The notes under the pieces are model-generated. The model saw only the letters and a list, made by a program, of their open reading frames with translations, searched no databases and was not told the origin of the DNA. Below, one piece after another: positions 16,685 to 24,159 of a stretch of 64,000 bases of DNA (position 1 is its first letter; each line of letters begins with the position of its first letter). The position numbers and the translations under genes are program-made. Source of the DNA: Kitasatospora sp. SUK 42 (GTDB taxonomy: Bacteria > Actinomycetota > Actinomycetes > Streptomycetales > Streptomycetaceae); assembly GCF_015776785.2 (NCBI RefSeq), contig NZ_LFMD02000003.1, positions 1,644,330-1,708,329 of the forward strand. The letters run 5' to 3'.

Positions 16685-17413
16685 TCAGAGCCCGGTGAGA
16701 CTGGTCAGGCCGGCCAGCCCCGTCCCCTGGACCAGGCCGGTGGTGGCCGAGGTGGTGGCCGCGGTGGCGTTGTCCGTCAGGTTCGACTGCCGCAGCACGC
16801 CGGTGGCGGTCATGGTCCCGGCGCCGGCCAGGCCGTTCACCGTGTCGGTGACGGAGATCCGCTCGTCGTCGCCGCCCAGGCTGGCGGTGGCCCCGGGGAT
16901 GGTCTGGACGGCGCCGGTGACCAGGTGCGGGTCCACCTCGTCCACCCGCAGCCGGCCGTCGGCGAGCTGGCCGGTGCCGTCCTGGACCAGCGTGAGCGGC
17001 TTGCCCACGTCGAGGCCGGGGGTCCTGGCGTTCAGCGGCGCGGCCGGGGCGTCCAGCAGCACCTGGCCGAGGTCGGCGCCCTGGTCGACCAGCGGGAGCG
17101 GCAGCTGGGCCTTGGCGCTCGGGCCGACCTTGCCGGTGGCCAGCTGGGGCACGAGGTGCTCCGGGATCAGCTCGCCGCCGGTGGTCCGGCCCGGCGCCGG
17201 CGGCATGAGCAGCGAGGTCGGGATGCCGGCCGTGAGGCGGCTGCCCAGCGGGGCGAGCGGTACGTCCGCCGGGACCTGCTGGGTGGACAGCGTGTCCTCC
17301 AGCGCCCCGACCTGGTCGAGGCCGACCGGGGCGGCGGAGGCCGCTCCCTGGGAGGCGAGCACGCCCGCACCGACCGCCAGCAGCATCGCGCCGGCCCGCT
17401 TGGAGAACTTCAT
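16685..17413 (-). CDS. Secreted protein of unknown function
   Basis: 242 residues from ATG 17413 (GGTGA five bases upstream); GTG 17422 is an alternative. Signal peptide about 1-28 (SQGAASA-APVG). The mature protein lacks Cys and aromatic residues and is rich in Leu, Gly, Thr and Val. Two halves are visible: a Pro-rich part (VPLAPLGSRLTAGIPTSLLM) and a polar part (DDERISVTDTVNGLAGAG) ending in TGLVQGTGLAGLTSLTGL. Low-complexity composition suggests a structural or surface role. Divergent from the rodlin genes. Confidence 0.75.
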   Translation of the reverse strand: MKFSKRAGAMLLAVGAGVLASQGAASAAPVGLDQVGALEDTLSTQQVPADVPLAPLGSRLTAGIPTSLLMPPAPGRTTGGELIPEHLVPQLATGKVGPSAKAQLPLPLVDQGADLGQVLLDAPAAPLNARTPGLDVGKPLTLVQDGTGQLADGRLRVDEVDPHLVTGAVQTIPGATASLGGDDERISVTDTVNGLAGAGTMTATGVLRQSNLTDNATAATTSATTGLVQGTGLAGLTSLTGL

Positions 17414-17543
17414 GCTTTTCACCGTTCTGCCTGTCCGTACTGGACGTATCTGGACGTACTGGGGATCTCTGGGGGGAGGGCTGCGGGGGCGCAGCCGGAA
17501 AGCAAACTGCGCAACGAGCGAGCGTGAGCCCGGAATGCGGCCG

Positions 17544-17561
17544 TTAACCGGTTCGGGTTAA
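17544..17561. promoter_or_regulatory. Operator-like inverted repeat
   Basis: TTAACC-GGTTCG-GGTTAA, perfect 6-bp arms with a 6-base spacer, in an unusually AT-rich patch between divergent genes and about 57 bases upstream of the rodlin -35 element. The binding protein is unknown. Confidence 0.4.
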
Positions 17562-17617
17562 TAATCCGACCGGGAGTCACCGCCCGACGCGCCTCCCGGA
17601 CTCTTTTCGGGAATCCC

Positions 17618-17645
17618 CGTAACCTTCCGTGCCGTCATTCTTTGA
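17618..17645 (+). promoter_or_regulatory. Sigma-BldN promoter of rodlin genes
   Basis: CGTAAC (17618-17623), 16 bases, CTTTGA (17640-17645): a perfect -35 and 5 of 6 at -10 against CGTAAC/CGTTGA. It lies about 90 bases before the first rodlin ATG. Rodlin genes are known BldN targets, so motif and biology agree. Confidence 0.75.
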
Positions 17646-17734
17646 TCTGGACGTCAGTGACTGCAGACCGGGTCTGAGCGTTCTGGGTGTTTGCGACGCA
17701 CGGAAACCGAAAGCATTTCAGAGAGGGATCTCCC

Positions 17735-18079
17735 ATGATCCAGAAGTCCTTCGCCGCCGCCGGCCTGGCCGTCGCCGCGCTGGCCGGTGCCGCCGCGCCC
17801 GCCTCGGCCATCGGTGACGCGGACGGCGCCGCAGCCTCGATCGAGGGCAACGGCGGCACCAACTTCACCGGGACGGTCGGGAACAACAGCCCGAACTTCC
17901 ACTTCCTGGACAACCCGAACATCTGCCTGCCGGAGATCCACAACATCGCCGTCGGCGTGCTCGGCGTCGCCGTCCCGGTCGAGGTGCCGATCGCCAACAG
18001 CGGCGGCAAGCAGTTCTGCACCATCGGCCAGGGCACCCAGAGCCAGGGCGACGGCGGCATCTCCCACCTGGTCGGCTGA
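17735..18079 (+). CDS. Rodlin-family protein 1
   Basis: 114 residues, ATG 17735 with AGAGGG upstream. Signal peptide about 1-26 (PASA-IGD). The mature part has the rodlin layout: Gly/Asn-rich start (GNGGTNFTGTVGNNSPN), a first Cys in DNPNICLPEIHNIAV, a hydrophobic VPVEVP segment, a second Cys (QFCTIGQGTQ) and the C-terminal GDGGISHLVG, comparable to the GALSHVL ending of RdlA/RdlB. Rodlins organise chaplin fibrils into the rodlet layer on aerial hyphae. Followed after 86 bases by a paralogue of equal length. Confidence 0.88.
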   Translation: MIQKSFAAAGLAVAALAGAAAPASAIGDADGAAASIEGNGGTNFTGTVGNNSPNFHFLDNPNICLPEIHNIAVGVLGVAVPVEVPIANSGGKQFCTIGQGTQSQGDGGISHLVG

Positions 18080-18165
18080 TCGCTCCCCGCGCTGCTCCCC
18101 CCTGCACCACTCCCCGATCCACCTTCGAATCGCTCCCCGATTCACCCCCGAGAGGAAAACCGGAA

Positions 18166-18510
18166 ATGATCAAGAAGTCCCTCGCTGCGGCCGGCCTGGC
18201 CGCCGCCGCCATCGCGATGTCGGCCGGCTCGGCCTCCGCCATCGTCGACTCGGACGGCGCCGCCACCTCCGTCCAGGGCAACGGCGGCACCAACCACACC
18301 GGCACCACCGGCAACGGCAGCCCGAACAGCCACGTTCTGGACAACCCGAACATCTGCCTGCCGGAGATCCACAACATCGCCGTCGCCGTCATCGGCATCG
18401 CGGTTCCGGTCGAGGTGCCGGTCCTGAACAACCAGCCGAAGCAGATCTGCGACGTGGGCCAGAACACCCAGTCCACGGGCGACGCGGGTGTCTCGCACCT
18501 GATCGGCTGA
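18166..18510 (+). CDS. Rodlin-family protein 2
   Basis: 114 residues, a tandem paralogue of the preceding gene with identical length and the same blocks (GNGGTNHTGT, NSPN, DNPNICLPEIHNIAV, VPVEVP, QICDVGQNTQ, GVSHLIG). Signal peptide about 1-26. AGAGGAAA ribosome site. No separate BldN-type promoter was found in the 86-base gap, so the pair is probably co-transcribed, ending at a 15-bp hairpin. In model streptomycetes rdlA and rdlB are usually divergent; here they are in tandem. Confidence 0.88.
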   Translation: MIKKSLAAAGLAAAAIAMSAGSASAIVDSDGAATSVQGNGGTNHTGTTGNGSPNSHVLDNPNICLPEIHNIAVAVIGIAVPVEVPVLNNQPKQICDVGQNTQSTGDAGVSHLIG

Positions 18511-18529
18511 TCAAGGGGCATGGCACGGA

Positions 18530-18567
18530 CGGAGGGCCCGGGGAGGAAGGTCTCCCCGGGCCCTCCG
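18530..18567. terminator. Terminator after rodlin genes
   Basis: Perfect stem GGAGGGCCCGGGGAG / CTCCCCGGGCCCTCC with loop GAAGGT, plus an outer C-G pair, beginning 20 bases after the second rodlin stop. Confidence 0.88.
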
Positions 18568-18714
18568 GGCTTGGCGTCCGGAGGGCCGTCGCACCTCGGC
18601 GGCCGTCCGGGTGACGGTACGTCGGACCGGGCGCGTGGGGCGTCGGGCCGACGGCCGGAAGTGATGACGTGTCACGAGCGCCCGCGGGGGCGCTCCGAGA
18701 GAGAGGGCAGATCC

Positions 18715-18975
18715 ATGAAGAGCATGCTGGCCAAGGCCGCCCTGACCGCCACCGTCGCGCTGGCGCTCACGGGTGCCGCCACCCCGGCGTTCGCGCACGT
18801 CGGCGTGGCGGGCGGCGGCCACGGCATCGCCACCGCCAACCCCCCGTTCGCGGCCGGTGAGGAGTTCGGCGTCGCCCACGCCGGCGACGTCGTCGTCGGA
18901 GGCTTCGGTGGCGGCGCCGCCACCTCCACCGGTGTGGTCGGCGGCGGTGCGGGCTTCGCGCACGTCGGCGACTGA
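18715..18975 (+). CDS. Small secreted Gly/His-rich protein
   Basis: 86 residues from ATG 18715 with GAGAGGG upstream. Signal peptide about 1-27 (TPAFA-HVG). The mature part is 59 residues, mostly Gly, Ala and Val. It begins HVGVAGGGHG and ends GGGAGFAHVGD, so an AHVG motif brackets it and a third related motif (GVAHAGDVVVGG) sits in the middle. No Cys. Not recognised. Position beside chaplins and rodlins suggests a cell-surface role (inference). Confidence 0.75.
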   Translation: MKSMLAKAALTATVALALTGAATPAFAHVGVAGGGHGIATANPPFAAGEEFGVAHAGDVVVGGFGGGAATSTGVVGGGAGFAHVGD

Positions 18976-18987
18976 CGGCGGGAACCC

Positions 18988-19028
18988 GGAAGGCCGGGCC
19001 GCTCCCACGGGGAGCGGCCCGGCCTTCC
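18988..19028. terminator. Bidirectional terminator before hemB
   Basis: Perfect 19-bp stem (begins GGAAGGCCGGGCCGCTCCC) with loop ACG, between the convergent small secreted gene and hemB. Confidence 0.9.
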
Positions 19029-19043
19029 GCCGTAGCGCATCCG

Positions 19044-20024
19044 CTACTTGAGCATCCGGGCGGCCTCGACGGCCCAGTAGGTGAGGATCTGCTCGGCGCC
19101 GGCCCGGCGGATCGAGGTGAGCGTCTCCATGATCATCCGCTCCCGGTCGATCCAGCCGTTCGCGGCGGCCGCCTCGACCATCGCGTACTCGCCCGAGACC
19201 TGGTACGCGGAGACCGGCACCGGGGAGGCGTCGGCGATCTGGCGCAGGATGTCCAGGTAGGCCATGGCCGGCTTGACCATCACCATGTCCGCGCCCTCGG
19301 CGAGGTCCTGCTCCAGCTCGCGCAGCGACTCGCGGGCGTTGGCCGGGTCCTGCTGGTAGGTCTTGCGGTCGCCCTTGAGCGAGGAGCCGACGGCCTCGCG
19401 GAACGGGCCGTAGAAGGCCGAGGCGTACTTGGCCGTGTAGGCGAGGATGCCCACGTCCTGGTGCCCGGCCTCGTCCAGCGCCCGACGGATCACGGCGATC
19501 TGGCCGTCCATCATGCCGGACGGGCCGACCAGGTGGACGCCGGCGTCGGCCTGCACCCGGGCCATCTCGGCGTAGCGCTCCAGGGTGGCGTCGTTGTCCA
19601 CGCTGCCGTCGGCGGCCAGCACGCCGCAGTGGCCGTGGTCGGTGTACTCGTCCAGGCAGAGGTCGGACATGACCACCAGGGAGTCGCCGACCTCGGAGAC
19701 CACGTCCCGGATCGCCCGCTGGAGGATGCCGTCCGGGTTGGTGCCCTCGGTGCCGGTCGCGTCCTGCACCTCGGGGACGCCGAACAGCATGACGCCGCCC
19801 AGGCCCGCCTCGGCCGCCTCCACCGCGGCCTTGCGCAGGGTGTCGCGGGTGTGCTGGACCACACCCGGCATCGAGGTGACCGGCACCGGCTCGCTGACGC
19901 CCTCCCGGACGAACAGCGGCAGGACCAGCTCCGCCGGGTGCAGCCTGGTCTCGGCGACCAGGCGTCGCATCGCCGGGCTCTGGCGCAGCCGGCGGGGGCG
20001 AACGTACGGGAATTCAGCGGACAC
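19044..20024 (-). CDS. hemB: Porphobilinogen synthase (delta-aminolevulinate dehydratase)
   Basis: 326 residues from GTG 20024 (GGAGAGAG six bases upstream); GTG 20051 is the longer option. HemB condenses two 5-aminolevulinates. Both Schiff-base lysine regions are present (AYTAKYASAFYGPFREA and VMVKPAMAYLDI). The metal-site segment reads LCLDEYTDHGHCG, with Asp where zinc-type enzymes have Cys, pointing to the magnesium-dependent class. It lies downstream of hemACD, separated by a hairpin (20053-20081). Confidence 0.96.
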   Translation of the reverse strand: MSAEFPYVRPRRLRQSPAMRRLVAETRLHPAELVLPLFVREGVSEPVPVTSMPGVVQHTRDTLRKAAVEAAEAGLGGVMLFGVPEVQDATGTEGTNPDGILQRAIRDVVSEVGDSLVVMSDLCLDEYTDHGHCGVLAADGSVDNDATLERYAEMARVQADAGVHLVGPSGMMDGQIAVIRRALDEAGHQDVGILAYTAKYASAFYGPFREAVGSSLKGDRKTYQQDPANARESLRELEQDLAEGADMVMVKPAMAYLDILRQIADASPVPVSAYQVSGEYAMVEAAAANGWIDRERMIMETLTSIRRAGAEQILTYWAVEAARMLK

Positions 20025-20052
20025 GGCTTCTCTCTCCGAACGGTTGTGCACG

Positions 20053-20081
20053 GCCGGGGGCGACCGACTGCCGCCCCCGGC
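20053..20081. terminator. Hairpin between hemD and hemB
   Basis: GCCGGGGGCG and CGCCCCCGGC separated by nine bases, 20 bases past the hemD stop. It may end or attenuate the rex-hemACD transcript before hemB. Confidence 0.6.
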
Positions 20082-20101
20082 GCCTTGGTGGTGAAAGGCC
20101 C

Positions 20102-21748
20102 TCAGCGGGCCTTGCGGCGCGAGCCGGGACGGCGCTCGCTGGGCCGGTAGACCGGCTCCCCCGCGGCCGTCGCGGTGTCGCGGCGCTTGGCCCCGAAGTC
20201 TGCCAGCGCCTGGGCCAGCGCGGCCGCCGACGGGGCCGGGGCCATCACGTCGACCCGCAGGCCGTGCTCCTCGGCGGTCTTGGCGGTGGCCGGGCCGATG
20301 CAGGCGATGACCGTGACGTTGTGCGGCTTGCCGGCGATGCCGACCAGGTTCCGGACGGTCGAGGACGAGGTGAACAGCACCGCGTCGAAGCCGCCACCCT
20401 TGATCGCCTCACGGGTCTCGGCCGGCGGCGGCGAGGCGCGCACCGTCCGGTACGCCGTCACGTCGTCGACCTCCCAGCCGAGCTCGACCAGGCCGGCCAC
20501 CAGGGTCTCGGTGGCGATGTCGGCGCGCGGCAGCAGCACCCGGTCGATCGGGTCGAAGACCGGGTCGTACGGCGGCCAGTCCTCCAGCAGACCGGCCGCG
20601 GACTGCTCGCCCGAGGGCACCAGGTCCGGCTTCACGCCGAAGTCCACCAGGGCCTGCGCGGTGGTCTCGCCGACCGCCGCGACCTTGATCCCGGCGAACG
20701 CCCGGGCGTCCAGGCCGTACTCCTCGAACTTCTCCCGGACGGCGCGGACGGCGTTCACCGAGGTGAAGGCGATCCACTCGTACCGGCCGGTGACCAGGCC
20801 CTTGATGGCCCGCTCCATCTGCTGCGGGGTGCGCGGCGGCTCGACCGCGATGGTCGGCACCTCCTGCGGCACCGCGCCGTACGAGCGCAGCTGCTCGGAC
20901 AGGCCGTGGGCCTGCTCCTTGGTGCGCGGCACGAGGACGTTCCAGCCGAACAGCGGCTTGGTCTCGAACCACGAGTGCGAGGCGCGGTGGGCGACCTGCT
21001 CGCCCACCACGGCTATCACCGAGGTGGCCGGGTCCACCGGGGCGGAGACCGGCGAGGGCAGCACCCGGGCGGCCTTCAGGTCGGCCGCGATGGCGGACAG
21101 CGTGGAGGTGAAGGTGCGCTGGCGGGTGGTGGTGCCGGAGAGGGTGGCGCTCAGCGCCGAGTCCGGCTTGCGGCCGTTGGAGACCAGCGCGCTCGCGGTG
21201 GCCGGCAGCTGGCCCAGGGTGGTGCGGACCACCAGGGTGGTCTCCGGCGCGCCCAGGTCGACCGGGGCGCCGGACAGCAGCTGGGCGCCGTCCACGAAAC
21301 GGACGTCGGTGCCGGCCGTGCCGCGCAGCGGGACGCCCGCGTACGCCGGGACGCCGACCGACTGGGCGACGCCCGGGACCACCTCGAAGGGGATCCCGTC
21401 GCCCGCGCAGCTGAGCATCTCCTCGGCGGCGCAGCCGTCCAGGCCCGGGTCGCCGTCGACGGTGCGGACCACGTGCTTGCCGGACCGCACGGCCTCGGCG
21501 ACCAGCTTGGCCAGGTCGAAGTCGGTGCCCTCGGCGGCGGGGGTGTGCACCTGCACACCGGCCGGACAGTGGCTGCGCACGGCCGCCGCGGTCAGCGGGT
21601 CGGCGACCAGGACGTCGGCCGAGGACAGCACCTCGACCGCGCGCAGGGTCAGCAGGCCCGGGTCCCCGGGGCCCGCGCCCAGGAAGGTGCACCGTCCGGT
21701 GGGCTGGCCTGCCGGGAACAGGGCGTCGGTGGCGGCGGTGGGGCTCAT
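20102..21748 (-). CDS. hemD: Uroporphyrinogen-III synthase fused to SUMT-like methyltransferase domain
   Basis: 548 residues. The N-terminal half (about 15-265) resembles uroporphyrinogen-III C-methyltransferase (FLGAGPGDPGLLTLRAVEVL, FEVVPGVAQSVGVPAYAGVP). The C-terminal half (about 265-520) is HemD, which closes hydroxymethylbilane to uroporphyrinogen III. In the methyltransferase half the usual PLTHR motif after the AGIP-like segment is replaced by PLRGTAG, so its activity is doubtful, whereas HemD looks normal. The ATG overlaps the hemC stop as ATGA, indicating tight coupling. Confidence 0.92.
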   Translation of the reverse strand: MSPTAATDALFPAGQPTGRCTFLGAGPGDPGLLTLRAVEVLSSADVLVADPLTAAAVRSHCPAGVQVHTPAAEGTDFDLAKLVAEAVRSGKHVVRTVDGDPGLDGCAAEEMLSCAGDGIPFEVVPGVAQSVGVPAYAGVPLRGTAGTDVRFVDGAQLLSGAPVDLGAPETTLVVRTTLGQLPATASALVSNGRKPDSALSATLSGTTTRQRTFTSTLSAIAADLKAARVLPSPVSAPVDPATSVIAVVGEQVAHRASHSWFETKPLFGWNVLVPRTKEQAHGLSEQLRSYGAVPQEVPTIAVEPPRTPQQMERAIKGLVTGRYEWIAFTSVNAVRAVREKFEEYGLDARAFAGIKVAAVGETTAQALVDFGVKPDLVPSGEQSAAGLLEDWPPYDPVFDPIDRVLLPRADIATETLVAGLVELGWEVDDVTAYRTVRASPPPAETREAIKGGGFDAVLFTSSSTVRNLVGIAGKPHNVTVIACIGPATAKTAEEHGLRVDVMAPAPSAAALAQALADFGAKRRDTATAAGEPVYRPSERRPGSRRKAR

Positions 21749-22797
21749 CGGGCTCGCTCCCCCATCAGGGTGGCCGCGCCCGCGTCGAGCAGCCGCGCGG
21801 CCAGCGCGTGGCCGAGGGCCCGCGCCTGCTGCTCGGCGGTCTCGTCGAGGACGATCGGACCGTTGGCGGACATCTTCAGCAGGGCGGTGCCGTCGGGGTC
21901 GCCGACCACACCCTCCAGCCGCAGTTCGTTCTCCCGGCCCCAGGTGGCCAGCGCGGCCACCGGAGCCGAGCAGCCGGCCTCCAGGGTGGCCAGCAGGGCG
22001 CGCTCGGCGGCCACGGCGACCCGGGTGGGGGCGTGGTCCAGCGCGGCGAGCGCGGCGGTCAGCGCAGTGTTCTCGGCGGTGCACTCGACGGCGAGCGCGC
22101 CCTGGCCGGGGGCCGGGATCATCAGCTCGGTGTCGAGGTGCTGGGAGATCTCGGCACTGCGGCCGAGCCGGTTGAGGCCGGCCGTGGCCAGCACGACCGC
22201 GTCCAGCTCGCCGTTGGTCACGAAGCCGATCCGGGTGTCCACGTTGCCGCGGATCGCGACGGTCTCCAGCTGGGCGCCGCGGGCGCGGGCCCAGGCGTTC
22301 AGCTGCGCCATCCGGCGCGGCGAGCCGGTGCCGATCCGGGCCGGGCGGCCCGATCCGGCCAGCTTCTCCACCAGCTCCTCCAGGCCCAGGCCCTCGGTGG
22401 CGACCAGGGCGTCCCGGACGTCCTCGCGCTCGGGGACGGCGGCCAGCACCAGGCCCTCGGGGGCCGCGGTGGGCAGGTCCTTGAGCGAGTGCACGGCGAA
22501 GTCGATCCGGCCCTCCAGCAGCGCGTCCCGCAGGGCGGAGACGAACACGCCGGTGCCGCCGATCTGCGCGAGCGACTCCCGGGAGGTGTCGCCGTAGGTG
22601 GTGATCTCGACCAGCTCGACGGGGCGCCCGGTGAGCCTGGTCACCTCGCGGGCGATCATGCCCGACTGGGCCATGGCGAGCGCGCTGCGCCGGGTGCCGA
22701 GCCGCAGGGCGGGGGTTCCCAGGGGCTGCTCGGTGAGCGGTTGACCATTCATGAGGTGATCGTCCCGGTGGTACTCGTGGGATGGCTGACGGTTCAT
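21745..22797 (-). CDS. hemC: Hydroxymethylbilane synthase (porphobilinogen deaminase)
   Basis: 350 residues from ATG 22797, which overlaps the hemA stop as ATGA; ATG 22752 would give 335 residues and a more typical N-terminus. Polymerises four porphobilinogens. LRLGTRRSALAMAQ, the DFAVHSLKDLPT segment and the dipyrromethane-cofactor Cys in EAGCSAPVAALA are all present. Third gene of rex-hemA-hemC-hemD. Confidence 0.96.
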   Translation of the reverse strand: MNRQPSHEYHRDDHLMNGQPLTEQPLGTPALRLGTRRSALAMAQSGMIAREVTRLTGRPVELVEITTYGDTSRESLAQIGGTGVFVSALRDALLEGRIDFAVHSLKDLPTAAPEGLVLAAVPEREDVRDALVATEGLGLEELVEKLAGSGRPARIGTGSPRRMAQLNAWARARGAQLETVAIRGNVDTRIGFVTNGELDAVVLATAGLNRLGRSAEISQHLDTELMIPAPGQGALAVECTAENTALTAALAALDHAPTRVAVAAERALLATLEAGCSAPVAALATWGRENELRLEGVVGDPDGTALLKMSANGPIVLDETAEQQARALGHALAARLLDAGAATLMGERAR

Positions 22798-24134
22798 CTG
22801 GCGCCCCCGCCCGAAGGCTGGGGCCGGCCGCCGACGGGCGTGCCCGACACGGCGTGCACGGCCGCCGGGTCGAGGTCGAACAGCTCGCGCAGGGCGTCCG
22901 CGTAGGACGCTCCGCCGGGCTCGGCGGCCAACTGCTTCACCCGGACGGTCGGGGCGTGCAGCAGCTTGTCGACGACGCGGCGGACGGTCTGGGTGATCTC
23001 GGCGCGGGAGCGCTCGTCCAGGTCGGGCAGCCGGGAGTCCAGCCGGCCCAGCTCGGCGGTGACCACCTCGGAGGCCATCGCCCGCAGCGCGACCACGGTC
23101 GGCGCGATCCGGGCGGCCCGCTGGGCGGCGCCGAAGGCCGTCACCTCGTCGGCGACGATCCGGGTGACCTGGTCGACGTCGCCGGCGCCGGGGGTGGCGG
23201 CGTGCGCGTGGGAGAGGCTCTCCAGGTCGACCAGCAGGGCGCCGTCGATCCCGTGCACCTCCTGGTCGACGTCCCGCGGCATGGCGAGGTCGAGCAGCGC
23301 GAGCGGCTGCCCCGCCGGGCGGGAGGCGATCGCGGTGGCCACGTCCTCGGCCTTGATCACCACGCCGGCCGCGCCGGTGCAGGAGATCACCAGGTCGACG
23401 TCGGCCAGCGCCTGCGGCACCTTGGCGAGGTCCAGGGTGCGGGCCACGTCCGGGCCGAGGATCTCGACCAGGCGCTCGGCGCGGGCCGGCGTCCGGTTGG
23501 CGATCAGCAGGTCGGTGACGCCGGAGCGGACCAGGGTGGCGGCGGCCAGCGAGCTCATCGAGCCGGCGCCGACCACCAGCGCGCGCTTGCCGGCGATCTC
23601 GCCCGCGCCCGCCGCGACCTGCTCCAGGCCGAAGGTGACCAGCGACTGGCCGGCCTTGTCGATGCCGGTCTCGCTGTGCGCCCGCTTGCCGACCCGCAGC
23701 GCCTGCTGGAACAGCTCGTTCAGGTCGCGCCCGGCGGTGTGCTCGTCCTGGGCCTTGGCCAGCGCGTCGCGCAGCTGGCCGAGGATCTGGCCCTCGCCGA
23801 CCACCATCGAGTCCAGGCCGCAGGCCACCGAGAAGAGGTGGTGGACGGCGCGGTCCTCGTAGTGGACGTACAGGTGGGAGGTCAGCTCCTCCAGGTCCAC
23901 CCCGCTGTGGTGGGCCAGCAGCAGCGACAGCTCGGCGACGCCGGCGTGGAACTTGTCCACGTCCGCGTACAGCTCGATCCGGTTGCAGGTGTTGACCAGC
24001 GCGGCCTCGGCGACGGTCGAGGACGCGGCCGCGTCGTGCAGCAGCCGGGTCGGGACCTCGCCGGTCAGCGCGGCGCGCTCCAGCACGCCCACCGGCGCCG
24101 TCCGGTGGCTCAGTCCGACGACGAGAAGGCTCAT
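22794..24134 (-). CDS. hemA: Glutamyl-tRNA reductase
   Basis: 446 residues. NADPH-dependent reduction of glutamyl-tRNA to glutamate-1-semialdehyde, the first committed step of haem synthesis in actinobacteria. LLVVGLSHRTAPVGVLERA opens the protein; the catalytic Cys50 is in NTCNRIELY; the Rossmann motif VVGAGSMSSLAAATL and the C-terminal dimerisation helices follow. It starts 25 bases after rex and overlaps hemC. Confidence 0.96.
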   Translation of the reverse strand: MSLLVVGLSHRTAPVGVLERAALTGEVPTRLLHDAAASSTVAEAALVNTCNRIELYADVDKFHAGVAELSLLLAHHSGVDLEELTSHLYVHYEDRAVHHLFSVACGLDSMVVGEGQILGQLRDALAKAQDEHTAGRDLNELFQQALRVGKRAHSETGIDKAGQSLVTFGLEQVAAGAGEIAGKRALVVGAGSMSSLAAATLVRSGVTDLLIANRTPARAERLVEILGPDVARTLDLAKVPQALADVDLVISCTGAAGVVIKAEDVATAIASRPAGQPLALLDLAMPRDVDQEVHGIDGALLVDLESLSHAHAATPGAGDVDQVTRIVADEVTAFGAAQRAARIAPTVVALRAMASEVVTAELGRLDSRLPDLDERSRAEITQTVRRVVDKLLHAPTVRVKQLAAEPGGASYADALRELFDLDPAAVHAVSGTPVGGRPQPSGGGAR

Positions 24135-24159
24135 GCCCGTCCCCCACAGCTCTTCGTGT

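Larger units (their letters stand above)
17414..17734. other. Divergent regulatory region, secreted protein / rodlins
   Basis: 321 bases. It contains a roughly 10-base repeated motif CTGGACGTA near 17438-17475, an inverted repeat TTAACC-GGTTCG-GGTTAA (17544-17561) and the BldN-like promoter at 17618-17645 reading toward the rodlins. No coding sequence was seen. Confidence 0.6.
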
